Source: Aedes albopictus | Taxonomy: Eukaryota; Arthropoda; Insecta; Diptera; Culicidae | NCBI RefSeq assembly: GCF_035046485.1 | Contig: NC_085136.1 | Coordinates: forward strand, 159,514,754-159,578,753 | DNA length: 64,000 nucleotides | Reading direction: 5' to 3' | Shown here: in pieces, positions 35,663 through 46,834 of the stretch | How positions within the stretch are numbered: position 1 is the first letter of the stretch | Layout: the number at the start of each line of letters is the position of its first letter | Notes under the pieces: generated by a model | What the model saw: the letters and a program-made list of their open reading frames with translations, nothing else | Databases searched by the model: none | What the model was told of the DNA's origin: nothing | Translations under genes and position numbers: made by a program

Positions 35663-35840
35663 GGGAGCGGATCTGGTGTGATGGTTAAAGCACGTGACTA
35701 TCACGCCGAGGACCTGGGATCGAATCTCACTCCCGACAAACTCGCTAAATGTGAGTTCTTCCTTCGAAAGGGAAGTAAAGTGTGGGTCCCGAGATGAACT
35801 AGCCAAAGGCTAAAAATCTCGTTAATACAGATAAAAAAAT
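35663..35840 (+). mobile_element. Feilai SINE
   Basis: Begins GGGAGCGGATCTGGTGTGAT and contains CGCCGAGGACCTGGGATCGA with a tRNA B box, then CCTTCGAAAGGGAAGTAAAG and GGTCCCGAGATGAACTAGCC. It ends in GTTAATACAG and an A-rich tail. The text matches the tRNA-derived Feilai family described from Aedes aegypti, and identifies the lineage. The name is recalled, not searched. Confidence 0.75.
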
Positions 35841-35879
35841 GCCTACGAAGCCGAATCCGAACTCCTGGACCCCTCTTGT

Positions 35880-36955
35880 ACCGCATCTGAACTAGTCATT
35901 CTTCGAGTCCACGCGCCTCCTCTTCTGTAGCTCCCAGACGATGTGGGTGATAGCCGTTGAAACGGCATTCCAGTCAAACTCATCCGTACACATCCTCTGG
36001 ACAAGATTGTTCGGAGTTGTGTCCTCTCCGCATGTGGCAAGCATACGGTCATGCATTGTGCGAAAACGTGGGCACACGAACAAAACGTGTTCCGCCGTTT
36101 CCTCTAAACGGGAGAACCCGCATGCCCGTAACGGTGTAGATACTGTCGAAAGCAGCCTGAAAGAACCTGTGTACTTCTCCGTGGCCACCTTCCTTTGGTG
36201 GAACTGTCCCACGCGCGCTGCCATTTGACTAGAGGCCTTCCTGGCAGTCCTGCGTATGCTTCTTGTGTCGCGTATTTCGAAGCACTCCATGTCCTCCCTG
36301 ATAAGGATGCCGATAGGCACCATACCAGAGATGACGCAGAGCGCGTGGTGTGACATGGTACGGTACGCTCTTGCTACTCTCAGGCACATAAGCCTGTAAG
36401 TACTTTCCAGCCATGTTTCCAGCTTTCGGTACTTAGCGCAGTGCCCCACGGCGGGCCGCCATACTTTAGTATGGACGTAGCGACACTAGCCAGAAGCTTG
36501 CGCTTGCTGGCGTACACCGCAGAGCTAGTGGGCATCATCCGGGACAGTACCGCAATAACTGTGGAATCTTTTTTGGAGGCGTAATCAACGTGGCTACCGA
36601 AGGTGAGCATATCATCGATCATCACCCCCAAGTGTTTGGCGGAGCGCCTCGACGAGATAGTGAAATCGCCTACACTGATCACCGCTTGCTGATCCGACTT
36701 CCGGTTGTTCACAACCATCACCTCAGTTACGTGGTGAGCCAACTCCAGTTTCCTGGACCTCATCCAGACCTTCACAACCCCGATCGAGTGGGTGGTAGTC
36801 AACTACACTTTTTCGATCGTCTCACCGTAGACTTCCAGTGTAATGTCGTCAGCAAAGACGACAATCTCCACACCCACCGGGAACTCTAACCTCAACACCT
36901 CGTCATAAATGACATTCCATAACACCGAACTCAGGATGGAGCATAGGGTTTATTC
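35880..36955 (-). pseudogene. R1-type LINE RT fragment
   Basis: On minus, from 36955 down: SILSSVLWN and VFADDITLEVYGET (the catalytic FADD). Next come SRKLELAHHVTE, HLGVMIDDMLTFGSHVDYA, YRLMCLRVARAYRTMSHHAL and finally EETAEHVLFVCPRF, the C-terminal zinc-knuckle-like region of R1/Loa-type elements. A stop after EVYGETIEKV and a frameshift near 36420 make it a pseudogene. It is 5'-truncated at about 36955, as is usual for LINE insertions. Confidence 0.75.
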
Positions 36956-37140
36956 CTTAAATATATGAAAAACACGTCATGAATACTACAATCGCCCTTG
37001 AATTCAGTCCTACTACACCAAAACCTCATATTAGGTAACGAGACGGGACTGCCTAAATAGAATTTTACCTAAATGGATTCATTACCGAAATGGATTTGAA
37101 GATTGAAAAGAAGTTTAAGGAGGGCGAGTGGCCTGGAGAT
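36956..37140. other. Spacer with CCTAAATGGATTC words
   Basis: TTTTACCTAAATGGATTCA at about 37059 recurs at about 42084, so both are parts of a dispersed repeat. No gene. Confidence 0.4.
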
Positions 37141-37144
37141 TTAA

Positions 37145-37227
37145 CCCTCCTTTGGCATTAGGGTCATTTTTGACCCAAAACGTACACTACGTCAGCGAGC
37201 TGCTGCCGACGTAATGCAAAAGGAAGG
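37145..37227. mobile_element. Short TTAA-flanked hairpin MITE, copy 2
   Basis: TTAA at 37141-37144 and 37228-37231 encloses CCCTCCTTTGGCATTA and the inverse of CCTTCCTTTTGCATTA, with an inner GGGTCATTTTTGACCC. Same family as 15333-15427. Confidence 0.65.
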
Positions 37228-37231
37228 TTAA

Positions 37232-37818
37232 AGGGGGCCATGCGGGGTTTCAGAGGGATTTCATGGGAGTTTCAGGGACAGGGGGAGGTGTCGGTGGCGT
37301 GCAGCGGGGAGGGGGGCAGTAAACATTTTGGTCTGTATAATTTGTGTTATACACTACTATATAAGCACCAATTCAATCGTATAAACTGCACAAAACTGCT
37401 ATATACATACCAAAGTGGAGGCTATATACATACTTCTGACGATATTTCGCGATTTCATATGATCATCATTACGATTTCCCGAATAATCGATCGGAAGAAT
37501 AAAATACAACTTCGGGTGATATGTAATACGATGTCCGAAATTACCTATAAAAAAAAGTTGACACCTAGGCCTAGAACACGGCACCTCGAGATTGTGAGTC
37601 TAAGCCCATACCATTGTATCAACTGATCTGCCTTGAGAAGCGCACACATTTTGGCCAATATAAGCTAAAGCTTTCTGGACCACCCATGAAACTTGCCTTT
37701 CCTTCCTACATGAGTGCAGATATGAAGAATGGGCTGCATTTTTTTCTAAGTCATTGTGGTTTCATTTATTACAATGCTGTACTGATATACATATAGTATA
37801 CCTAATGATGAGCTGTCA
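37232..37818. other. Non-coding spacer
   Basis: The plus-strand frame 37240-37626 has no recognised motif. Nothing else evident. Confidence 0.4.
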
Positions 37819-37832
37819 ATTTATATACAACT

Positions 37833-39746
37833 TTTTTTAAACTGGCTTTCTCAGTCTGGGGAAATTCAAAACGACTAGTTTTGTATTGCCCGACGTTTCG
37901 GCCTTGTGTATTTGGCCTTTTTCAAGGGTAAAACTGTCTGTCGTTCTTCGTTACATATATATGTGCCGCAATTTTCATGTTGGGCTTCTTGTATGCGAAA
38001 TAACTATTTGATTTTGTTTGGGGACACTGGACTGGACACACCTATTATCAACGACCTGGACTGTGCTATTACAAAATGATATTCCTTTTTTTTATTCCAG
38101 GAGGAAATCTTTTCTGACCATCATGCTGCAAAGCTTGGTATTGTTGGATGCGTAGTCCTTGAAATGTCTTGCTATGTTTTGTCCAGAATCGCATTCTATT
38201 TTGCTGAAGAAGCTACCGTGTAAGGACTGTTCATTTTATAAAGAGGACACCTTATTTGTGTGATATCTTTTTTATTTTTCAATAAAATCATTATCGGTTT
38301 TTTGCATAAATTTCCATAGCTATTCTACAGTGTAGGAAAAGTGTAACATTATACAAATTGTCCTTAGTTATGGAACAGAAGCGGTTTTCGTTAAAACTCA
38401 ATAAAACCCCATTTCTCAAAATTCTACACAACTTTCCACATACATAACTTTAAAATTTTCATGAACTTTTCAATGTGTTGGGATCTAATACTATTTTTCT
38501 AAAGGTAGAGTGTAATAGTTGGTCAGTAATAATGCACCAAGCATTAAACAGCTTGATATAGTGAGTTGCCTCGTCATCAATGAAATTGATAAAAATACTT
38601 ATTTAAGTCCAGTGATGCAATAACACTACGGAATCAGTTCAAAATTTGTCCAGTATAGAAGAGAATTGCATTCTAAATGATACCGAAGAAAAATATGCTT
38701 TAAAGTGCATTCTTCATCATAAATTTAATACTTAATGATGGCCATAATGAAAAATTGCATACTTTTTGCTCCATAAATGCAAGTTTTTGATTCTAGAGAA
38801 GCTTATTATTTTTTATTTTCAGCAAGGTCTGACCCTATGTGATTATATACCTTATTTGAAAATAACTACATGTTAATTTTTATTTTCGACATCATTGTTA
38901 AGTTGTATTTGCAATAGAGTACATCGTTATTTAGAAGAACCTTCAAAGAACGAAGCGGTTTTATCTCCGGTAACTGCCATGAAGCACAGTAACCAAGCCA
39001 ACAATCAAGAAGCGGTTTTCTGCATTTGAATTTGCATTATTAGTACTTTCGACTAGATCCATTAAAAACATTCAAAATTTAATATTTTTATACATTTTTG
39101 TTTAACAAATAAATTATATTCTGATAATCGAGTCCAACTTGTAACTTTAATATCTCAACAACCATTATTCCGATTAGGTTTATATTTTGCCAGAATATGT
39201 ATCACTCATATTGCTGCAGCATGGCAAACACTGGGGAAATTCAAAACGACTAGTTTTGTATTGCCCGACGTTTCGGCCTTGTGTATTTGGCCTTTTTCAA
39301 GGGTAAAACTGTCTGTCGTTCTTCGTTACATATATATGTGCCGCAATTTTCATGTTGGGCTTCTTGTATGCGAAACTATTTGATTTTGTTTGGGGACACT
39401 GGACTGGACACACCTATTATCAACGACTTGGACTGTACTATTACAAAATGATATTCATCATTTTGTATCATTTTGTAATAGTACAGTCCAGGTCGTTGAT
39501 AATAGGTGTGTCCAGTCCAGTGTCCCCAAACAAAATCAAATAGTTATTTCGCATACAAGAAGCCCAACATAAAAATTGCGGCACATATATATGTAACGAA
39601 GAACGACAGACAGTTTTACCCTTGAAAAAGGCCAAATACACAAGGCCGAAACGTCGGGCAATACAAAACTAGTCGTTTTGAATTTCCCCAGACTGAGAAA
39701 GCCAGTTTAAATAATCAAAAAATTTCCAGTCGAAACTCACATCACG
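37833..39746. mobile_element. Penelope-like retroelement block with inverted ends
   Basis: A 14-bp direct repeat ATTTATATACAACT (37819-37832 and 39747-39760) brackets the block. Inside are three copies of a roughly 240-bp sequence: forward at 37837-38091, forward at 39232-39455, and inverted at 39470-39712. The last two form a palindrome centred near 39461. Each copy carries GCCCGACGTTTCGGCC and GGCCTTTTTCAAGGG; on the other strand this reads GGCC...GGCCGAAACGTCGGGC, like the stem II/GAAA/GTC core of hammerhead motifs in Penelope-like terminal repeats. No RT or GIY-YIG domain is visible, so it is a deleted or non-autonomous copy. Confidence 0.6.
38101..38217 (+). other. Exon-like open segment
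   Basis: Preceded by the pyrimidine tract TTTTTTTTATTCCAG and followed by GT|GTAAGG. The frame starting EEIFSDHHAAKLG and ending with FAEEATV stays open for 39 codons. It lies inside the Penelope-like block and could equally be decayed element sequence. Protein family not recognised. Confidence 0.25.
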
Positions 39747-39760
39747 ATTTATATACAACT

Positions 39761-40533
39761 CGTAGCGAGTTGAATTTGCACTTATTACGACATGTTTTGT
39801 TTACAACATCAGTCCCGCATCGAGTGTACGTTTCGACGACGACGTCATCGTAGGAATAACTGTGAGATAATGTCTTCCTTCGGTAACTATGAACACTACC
39901 AAAGATTGCCCGAATATCATTATTGGCAAACAGAATGTTGTCCAGCCGAAAATCAGTAAGTCATTACGATTCCCAAACAAACTTCACTAACATTATATAT
40001 GACTTGTAACCCGAGCAAAGTCCAACATCAAAATTACAGCAAATCGAAAACATGATTTGTAATCAGCAACAAATTGATATCACATTTTGATATCAGTTTA
40101 TATTTACTTAATTTGATTTCAAATTTTGTTTTCGGTTTGCTGTCATTTTGAAACATTGTAAATATTTTGTGTTAGAATAGTTTTAAATCTTTTTGTAAGG
40201 ATGTATCATTAATGCAATTATATATTATTGCATTTATGATTTGATATCAACCGAATAATTCTGTTTTTAAAGATTTTTTATTTTTCTTGCGCTGATAACA
40301 AAAACAGTTATAAATTTGCTATCATCGATAGCAGGAATCGTTTTCAACTTGCTGTCACAGGAACATTTTTCTGCTCTCATTTTTGATGTTTTAACCGTTA
40401 AAACGACCAAAACGACAACAACCTGAGTTATCAAAATTTGCAATATCACAACATCAAAATTAGTTTTCAATTTGCTATCAGACTTTGCTCGGGAAGCGTA
40501 TGCAAACAGCGCCGACATCAATTAGCGCGATTT
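39761..40533. other. Non-coding spacer
   Basis: No exon, TIR or repeat family recognised between the Penelope-like block and the next SINE. Confidence 0.4.
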
Positions 40534-40546
40534 ATGACTTGCTTTA

Positions 40547-40826
40547 AGGGCCCATATAGCCGAGGCGGTAAACGCACGGGTATTCAGCATGACCATGCTG
40601 AGGGTGACGGGTTCGATTCCCGGTCGGTCCAGGATCTTTTCGTAAAGGAAATTTCCTTGACTTCCTTGGGCATAGAGTATCTTCGTGCCTGCCACACGAT
40701 ATACGCATGCAAAATGGTCATTGGCAGAGGAAGCTCTCAGTTAATAACTGTGGAAGTGCTCATAGAACACTAAGCTGAGAAGCAGGCTTTGTCCCAGTGA
40801 GGACGTTACGCCAAGAAGAGAGAGAG
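40547..40826 (+). mobile_element. tRNA-derived SINE (280 bp) with exact target duplication
   Basis: The 13-bp repeat ATGACTTGCTTTA flanks it (40534-40546, 40827-40839). The head is tRNA-like: TAGCCGAGGCGGTAAACGC (A box) and GACGGGTTCGATTCCCGGTC (B box with well-paired T stem), with a long variable region like class II tRNAs. The body includes GGAAGCTCTCAGTTAATAAC and CAGGCTTTGTCCCAGTGAGG. The tail ends (GA)n. It may be the Gecko family, but I cannot confirm that name. Confidence 0.8.
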
Positions 40827-40839
40827 ATGACTTGCTTTA

Positions 40840-41574
40840 TACACAACAAACTTACTCCAAAACAAATCGCAGCAACGATTTACATACAATTGGACCTGAC
40901 ATTATTTGTCACAACATTCAACGGTATTTACGATTTTGATTTCTGACAGAGTGATATAAGATTTTGAATGCACTTCCCATTACGATCTGTGGTTTACTGG
41001 GGGGGGGGGGGCTTCAGTGGTATCTTAGGGGAGTATCGAAGGGTCTCAGTTGCGTTACATGGGATCCGATAGAATGAGATAGAGTGCTTTCGAGGGCATT
41101 TCAGAAAGCTTCAGACGATTTTTGGTGGGTTTCAAAAGCGTTACGAAGGCGTCTACAGTTTTAGAATATACATGTTGGATCACAGCTCTTAAGTAAGCTT
41201 CAGGGAGATTTCAGCAGCGTTTTAAAGCGTTTCAATAAAGTTTCAGGTGGATTTAGAAGAGATTTAATACGTTCCAAACTGTTTACGATTCTAAATGCTA
41301 TCGAATTTGATTTGGTGAAGCGAAATATTTTGCATGCATCGTTAATTTAGATGTCAATTTACCAATTTACCCTTTGATTGCTTAAAAAAAATCCATGTTT
41401 CAAGGCTTGCAATCAAATTTTACCCTATAAAATGAGGTATAGCTTAAAATTGTGACGTGCTGGAGCAAATCTGAGCACGGATTCGGATTCAGCGGCCCAA
41501 AATCTGTCAGAGACACATAAGTTTGTTCTTGAGACAAAAAAATGTTGCGCTGTGCTTTTATTCAATCATTTAAG
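40840..41574. other. Non-coding spacer with poly-G run
   Basis: A 13-base G run lies at about 40999-41011. No coding signal. Confidence 0.4.
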
Positions 41575-41577
41575 CAC

Positions 41578-41872
41578 ATCACAGATAAAAATAATGAGAT
41601 TTACACGTCATGTTAACTTCAGTTTAGTCATGTAAACTTAATGTTATGATGGTTTACATGATATACCATGTAAATTTGTGTTATATGTCATGTTAACACA
41701 CAGAGTCATTCTGAATTACATGACATATAATGGAAATTTACATGATATTTTATGACTTTTACATGATATGTCATGTAAACTCCTGTGATATCCAACGCTC
41801 CAATCATGTGCATCATATTGCATAGAATTTTACACTCTTTTTTTCGATCTGTGATACATAACTGTAGATTTC
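41578..41872. mobile_element. MITE-like unit with ATCACAGATMRAAAA ends
   Basis: ATCACAGATAAAAA at the left is inverted as TTTTTCGATCTGTGAT at the right. The interior is built from ACATGATAT / CATGTAAAC palindromic words. Target duplication unclear. Confidence 0.5.
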
Positions 41873-43440
41873 ATGACTTATGCTCAAGATAGTTCTTAGG
41901 AAACCTTAAACAGTCCCAAACCAACTCTATCCCCTCTCATTGCTTCCCCCTGAGCACGTCATAAACTCCCCTAAACTCCACTTGCAACTTTATTCCCTTA
42001 AACCAACCTTATCCCTAATCTTAAACATTCCAACTGCTCTGAACACAATCAGTTTCCATTTTGGTAACGTTACCTAAATCGATTTTACCTAAATGGATTC
42101 AACCTAAATGGAGGTTTGAGTTAGATATACACTGTAAATTGTATCTATATAGGGTGCCTGTACCAGGAAAACTATTTCTACAAAAATAAGAAGAAGATCG
42201 ACGAATGTTTCCAATATGTCAAATGATTGTGTAGTTTCCATACTTTACAGGAAAAATAAACAAACTGAGCCAAAACAACTTTTAGTATTTATTACGGATA
42301 GGAACGCTGTACCAGTTATGGACACATTTTCTTATTTCGGTTCCACTTCGCACTATTTACATGTACTCCTTATGGGATTAGCCATAACCGGTACACTATG
42401 ACGTAATAGGGTGCAAGGAAGCCGAAATCATAAGGAACATGATTTATTTCTATAACAATTTTAGCAAATTGTGAGGTTTGAATGATTACAATCATCTTTT
42501 GTGAGTGTGATTTTGTATTCACACAATACTTCATGTTGTTTTTCATCGTTATAGGTTGAAAATCAACTATAGCCAATTTGAGGTGCTATAGCCATAACTG
42601 GTACACTGAGCTTACAACACTTACAGTAATGGTGATCTATTATTGATGTTATTTTTTGTTTCATTATTTTGAGTTCCACGGATGTTCTAGGTTGCCCCAA
42701 AACATCATGAAATGTAGGTTCAAAATCTACAAGCTAAACTAGTGATCTAACAAAGATTACTCTATACGCCACAGACCAATGACCCTTATTACAAGTAAAT
42801 GGTGTTTTGTATTGAACTGTATAGATGGTACAGATCTTCCGAGAACTCCATGGAATATAAGCTTGTATCTACAAGCAGGCTTGCCCGTACTGAGAGCATG
42901 AAAACTCTGCTCTTTTGATTCACACCATCAGAATCGAAACAAATTTGCAATCTTTCCATTTCAACTGGTAGAAGATCTGTGAATCCTACACGTTCAGAAA
43001 TTGGAGGAACATCGCCAAAGTTTGACGATGGTGCTCTACAATACGCTTAGTGCTAGAGTAAAGCAACGCTGTTAATAAGATATCAAGAAATTTACACTAA
43101 AAATGTAGTTTGCTCAAAACTGACACCAACACAGAACATCATTGAAGAGATTCATATGCTCCATTATGGAATCAGAATTTCTCAAAATAATTTATACTTC
43201 ATAAATACATTTCCAAGAAATGCCATAACTCAATTTAAAACAATTCATAGAGTCATTGAATAATGTATATATGTATGTAATTCACTTCGCTGCCTATAAC
43301 TGTCCTTATATACGAAAGTTTCGACACAGCATTCGGTGCCGACAAACCAATGGCACATTGGTAATACAATTAAAACGACCCATCCACCAGAGTCCAATAA
43401 GGCTTATATTCGGAGTGCACAAAACCGGCGAATAAAAATT
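41873..43440. other. Non-coding region with dispersed repeat words
   Basis: Contains ACCTAAATGGATTC (about 42087) and several inverted CCAGTTATGG / CCATAACYGGTACAC words between 42310 and 42606, suggesting a decayed MITE. No gene recognised. Confidence 0.35.
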
Positions 43441-43468
43441 CAACAAGCGTTCATTCGAGACGAAAAAT

Positions 43469-43846
43469 ATGCCATCACCTCAGTCTTTACGTTTCGCGTT
43501 ACTAAATAGCCGAGTATCACCATTACCACCACCGCAGCCAAAAACGTCCAATACACATCGACAGCAATGGCGCGACGATGGGGCGGGGAGCCTTAAATTG
43601 ACTGACATCAGTGACGGCGACCCATTCGAGAGTATGGTCACAATAATGAGACCGAAACGATCACCCTATTTATTTGTTGAAACGATTAATATGCTGGCTG
43701 CGCCATGTTTCCGCAAATCCATATCGCGAGCTCATAACGCCCAGGCCTTTGCTCAATACCAACTAGCTAATCCCGATATGGGTGGAAGATGCGCAACGCA
43801 ATCTCAGTCGACGCACCGTGCAAAATTAAAAGATTCAGTTCAATAA
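43469..43846 (+). CDS. Hypothetical 125-aa single-exon ORF
   Basis: ATG in a fair context (AAAAATATGCC) opens a 125-codon frame with mixed, non-repetitive composition: MPSPQSLRFALL at the start, a proline patch PLPPPQP, then KRSPYLFVETINMLAAPCF and FAQYQLANPDMGGR. No known domain, signal peptide or membrane segment is evident. Upstream, CTTATATTCGG lies about 80 bp before the ATG and could serve as a TATA-like element. There is no clear polyadenylation signal nearby. It could be a small orphan gene or a chance frame; unlike most frames here it is not explained by a repeat. Confidence 0.35.
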   Translation: MPSPQSLRFALLNSRVSPLPPPQPKTSNTHRQQWRDDGAGSLKLTDISDGDPFESMVTIMRPKRSPYLFVETINMLAAPCFRKSISRAHNAQAFAQYQLANPDMGGRCATQSQSTHRAKLKDSVQ

Positions 43847-44628
43847 CTTGGTGCTTTCTGATAGCTGCTGAGAAACATTGACTGACTAGGGTACGAATAG
43901 TGTTTGATTTAGATGTTTTAGTTTTTCTTATGAGAAGCACTTTAGCGGGACGGCTCGACTGCTTCGAAATGCTGTTAAGCGGTCAATCATGTTTTGGACC
44001 GCATAGTAGGTAGGTGGCTACCTATCAGAGCTGATCATCTTGAATGGATCGTATATGCATAAATTTTTGTAAGAGCTTAAGGGGGGCTCTGTTGTGATCT
44101 TGATTACACCATACCCACTGTGGAATGCTGTAACGGGGATGAAGTGCACATTATTTTTAAATGATTTGCATCTATTGCGTGGTTTCATCTATTTATTACA
44201 AATTACTTATTTTGTGTGTAAGCGCGGTGCAGTTTAAGGATCAAACAGGCGCACCCTGAAAGGTTAAAATTTAATTACATAGCAATATTTTCAAAATCGG
44301 TTTTCGTACACATTAAGATGGCCCACACTAATATGAATTTTGAAAAATGCCAAGTCTTACCTCCTGAATCGGTTGTTTTGGACTCCCAGAAGCTACGTTC
44401 AAAATTTGAGCAAAATCGGTTTAGCCTAAGGGGGCGCTTAAAGTTCTTGAAGTTTGTATGGGAAAACGTTGTCAAATGTATGCAGAAATCAGTTTCAAAG
44501 TTTTCAATTTTTTTGTCGCTAGGTGGCGCTGTAAGCGTTCAATGATATTCATTTGGTATTATTGTAGGTGACTATATACCAAACAACTTTGTCGAAGACT
44601 GCAAAGTGATCCGACGCCTGTGAGAAAA
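43847..44628. other. Non-coding, possibly old TE sequence
   Basis: The AAGTTTGTATGGGAAAAC type word near 44447 is like that in other dispersed repeats here (19650, 29200). No gene. Confidence 0.35.
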
Positions 44629-44636
44629 GTTATACC

Positions 44637-44846
44637 CAGGCGCGGATTAAGGATTGTGGTGGCCCGGGGCCGGAGTGAATGTGGAGGCCCCTCGGAGGTA
44701 CAAATGTGATGAGCAAAAAAGTTTTTCTTTGTTTTTGAACAATAAAGTTAATGTTTAGTAAGCATAAACAGCTTTTGTGGGGGCCCCTAAAATGTGGGGG
44801 CCCGGGGCCCTGCAAACCCCCCGCCCCTCCATTAGATCCGGCCCTG
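44637..44846. mobile_element. hAT MITE, 210 bp
   Basis: Exact 8-bp duplication GTTATACC at 44629-44636 and 44847-44854. Ends CAGGCGCGGATTAA and the inverse of CAGGGCCGGATCTAA, with GGCCCGGGGCC runs inside. A clear small hAT-type element. Confidence 0.85.
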
Positions 44847-45365
44847 GTTATACCCTAGCCAAAGTGAGGCGAAGTATTGAGATTTCATTATTGATATTAT
44901 TCCTTTGCATGTACTGGAAAAAACAACCATAATGTCTCGCCATAATGTTCTGTTGAGAGTTAAGTACCGTTTCTTCAACTACAGCATCATCAACGTGCAT
45001 TACCCACACGAAGAGAGATGACGAGAAAGAAGCATTCTACGCACAGTTAGAGCAAACATACGATGGTTGCTCGCCGTGTGACGTGAAAATCGCTGTCGGT
45101 GACATGAACGCGTAGGTAGGAAGCCTGCAAGTTGTATAGAATGATAACGGCCAGGGATGTGTAAACTTTGCAGCCTACCGTGGTATGGTAATCCGAAGCA
45201 CCTTCTGCCCCCGCGAAGATATCCACAAAGCCATCTAAAGATCACCCGACCATCAAACAGAAAACCAAATCGATCACGTTCTAATCGACGATGAATTCTT
45301 CTCGGATACGACCAATGTTCGCACATACCGCAGTGCGAATATGCGCTTAAAACTTTCGACAGTTA

Positions 45366-45927
45366 AGCTGCTAGTACACAGGGTCAAATATTTGTCCGAA
45401 AAGAAACCAATGCTCAAACATCTTGTTTGACTCGATCAAATTTTCATTAGTGTCAAACTGATGTTGTTTCTTGGGTTCTTTCCTTGTCAAATATTTGACC
45501 AAGATTGCAACCATTCATTTGCGAAAATTTACATTCATTTGCTATTATCTCAGATCAGAAGCATGCTATCAAAAAACAATGTATGGATGAATTTAACCTT
45601 GTAGTTTTATCTGAAAGTTTGCCAAATAACATTGGGGTCGCAAACGTATACCAAAGCCGTGAGCGAGCTGTGAAGGCAACTCTCCACGCGGTGAATGTAA
45701 ATTTCATTCACGCTGTGGAAAGTTACCTTCACAGCTCGCTCACGACTTTGGAATGCGTGTGCGACCTCAATGTTATTCGGCAAACTTTCAGATAAAACTA
45801 CAAGGTTAAATTCATCCATACATTGTTTTTTGATAGCATGCTTCTGATCTGAGATAATAGCAAATGAATGTAAATTTTCGCAAATGAATGGTTGCAACCT
45901 TGTATTTGACCCTGTGTACTACTGGCC
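45366..45927. mobile_element. TTA-flanked foldback element (Harbinger-like)
   Basis: TTA at 45363-45365 and 45928-45930 matches the single TTA in copy A, so the duplication is 3 bp as in PIF/Harbinger elements. Ends share TAGTACACAGGGTCAAATA. A near-perfect palindrome with about 200-bp arms is centred near 45701, so both strands give almost the same 96-residue frame. A smaller inverted unit (GGTCAAATATTTG both sides) occupies about 45382-45500. Confidence 0.75.
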
Positions 45928-46324
45928 TTATTACCACGCGTCAAAGTAGAACGCCGCGGCTCAACATCGAGCAGCTGCGTAACGTAGAAGTGGTTCCAGA
46001 ACACCGCGGCTCAACATCGAACAGCTGCGTAACGTAGAAGTGGCTCAAGACTACGCGCATCAGCTAGCAATGGCCCTACCAACGAAAGAGAAGCTTGGCG
46101 CAGCTACACTTGAAGATGGCTGGAGGGACATCTGATCCGCCAAAGGTAGTACCACGGCTGCAGCACTAGGCTTCGCAATTCCGAATCACAGAAACGACTG
46201 GTAAGATGGCGAATGTGAACAGTTAGGCACGTTATAGACAGGCACGGAACAGGCAGAATTCAGTCTTCCGGAGGAAAAAGCACCAGCAGGAAGAACGGGA
46301 TCGCGAAGCGATGGAAGAGCTGTA

Positions 46325-46552
46325 AGGTACACCGGGGCAAGTTGAAACGGGTGGGGCAAGATGAAACACGAAGTTTTGAAATAGATTTCAATACAATTTG
46401 AAAATTTGTCTTTCGCTGAAAGATTGATCGAATAAAAAACTGTGTGTTATGTCGATCTAACTGTTTATCATCATTAGAAAACATCATGTTAACCCGCGCG
46501 CTGTTTCATCTTGTCCCACCCCCCACATGTTTCAACTTGCCCCGGTGTACCT
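46325..46552. mobile_element. TA-flanked MITE, 228 bp
   Basis: AGGTACACCGGGGCAAGTTG (then AAAC) is inverted at the right end. TA at 46323-46324 and 46553-46554 corresponds to one TA in copy A (GCTGTACCGCG). Second internal inverted pair GGGGCAAGATGAAAC. Tc1/mariner-type. Confidence 0.85.
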
Positions 46553-46834
46553 TACCGCGATAAGGACACACGGAAGCTCTACGAGAAGCTGAACCGCTCG
46601 CGCAGGGGCTTTGTGCCACAAGCCGACATGTGCCGAGACAATGACGGGAACCTTCTCACTAGCGAGTGTGGGGTGGGCGAGAAGTGGCGGCAGCATTACG
46701 ATGAGCACCTCAATGGCGACGTTGCCAGCACAGAAGGTGGCGTGGTAACAGCTCTAGAAGTACGTGTGCAGGACGAAAGATATCTTACAAGGAATTGAGG
46801 AGGTTAGCGAAGTTAGGAGCAGATCAACTACCAT

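Noticed and set aside
38101..38217. Second exon of the signal-peptide gene at 20703
   Set aside because: The 20703 exon leaves phase 1; joining here gives an immediate stop (G+GA GGA AAT CTT TTC TGA).
45505..45897. Two 96-residue proteins on opposite strands
   Set aside because: Mirror translations of a palindromic element.
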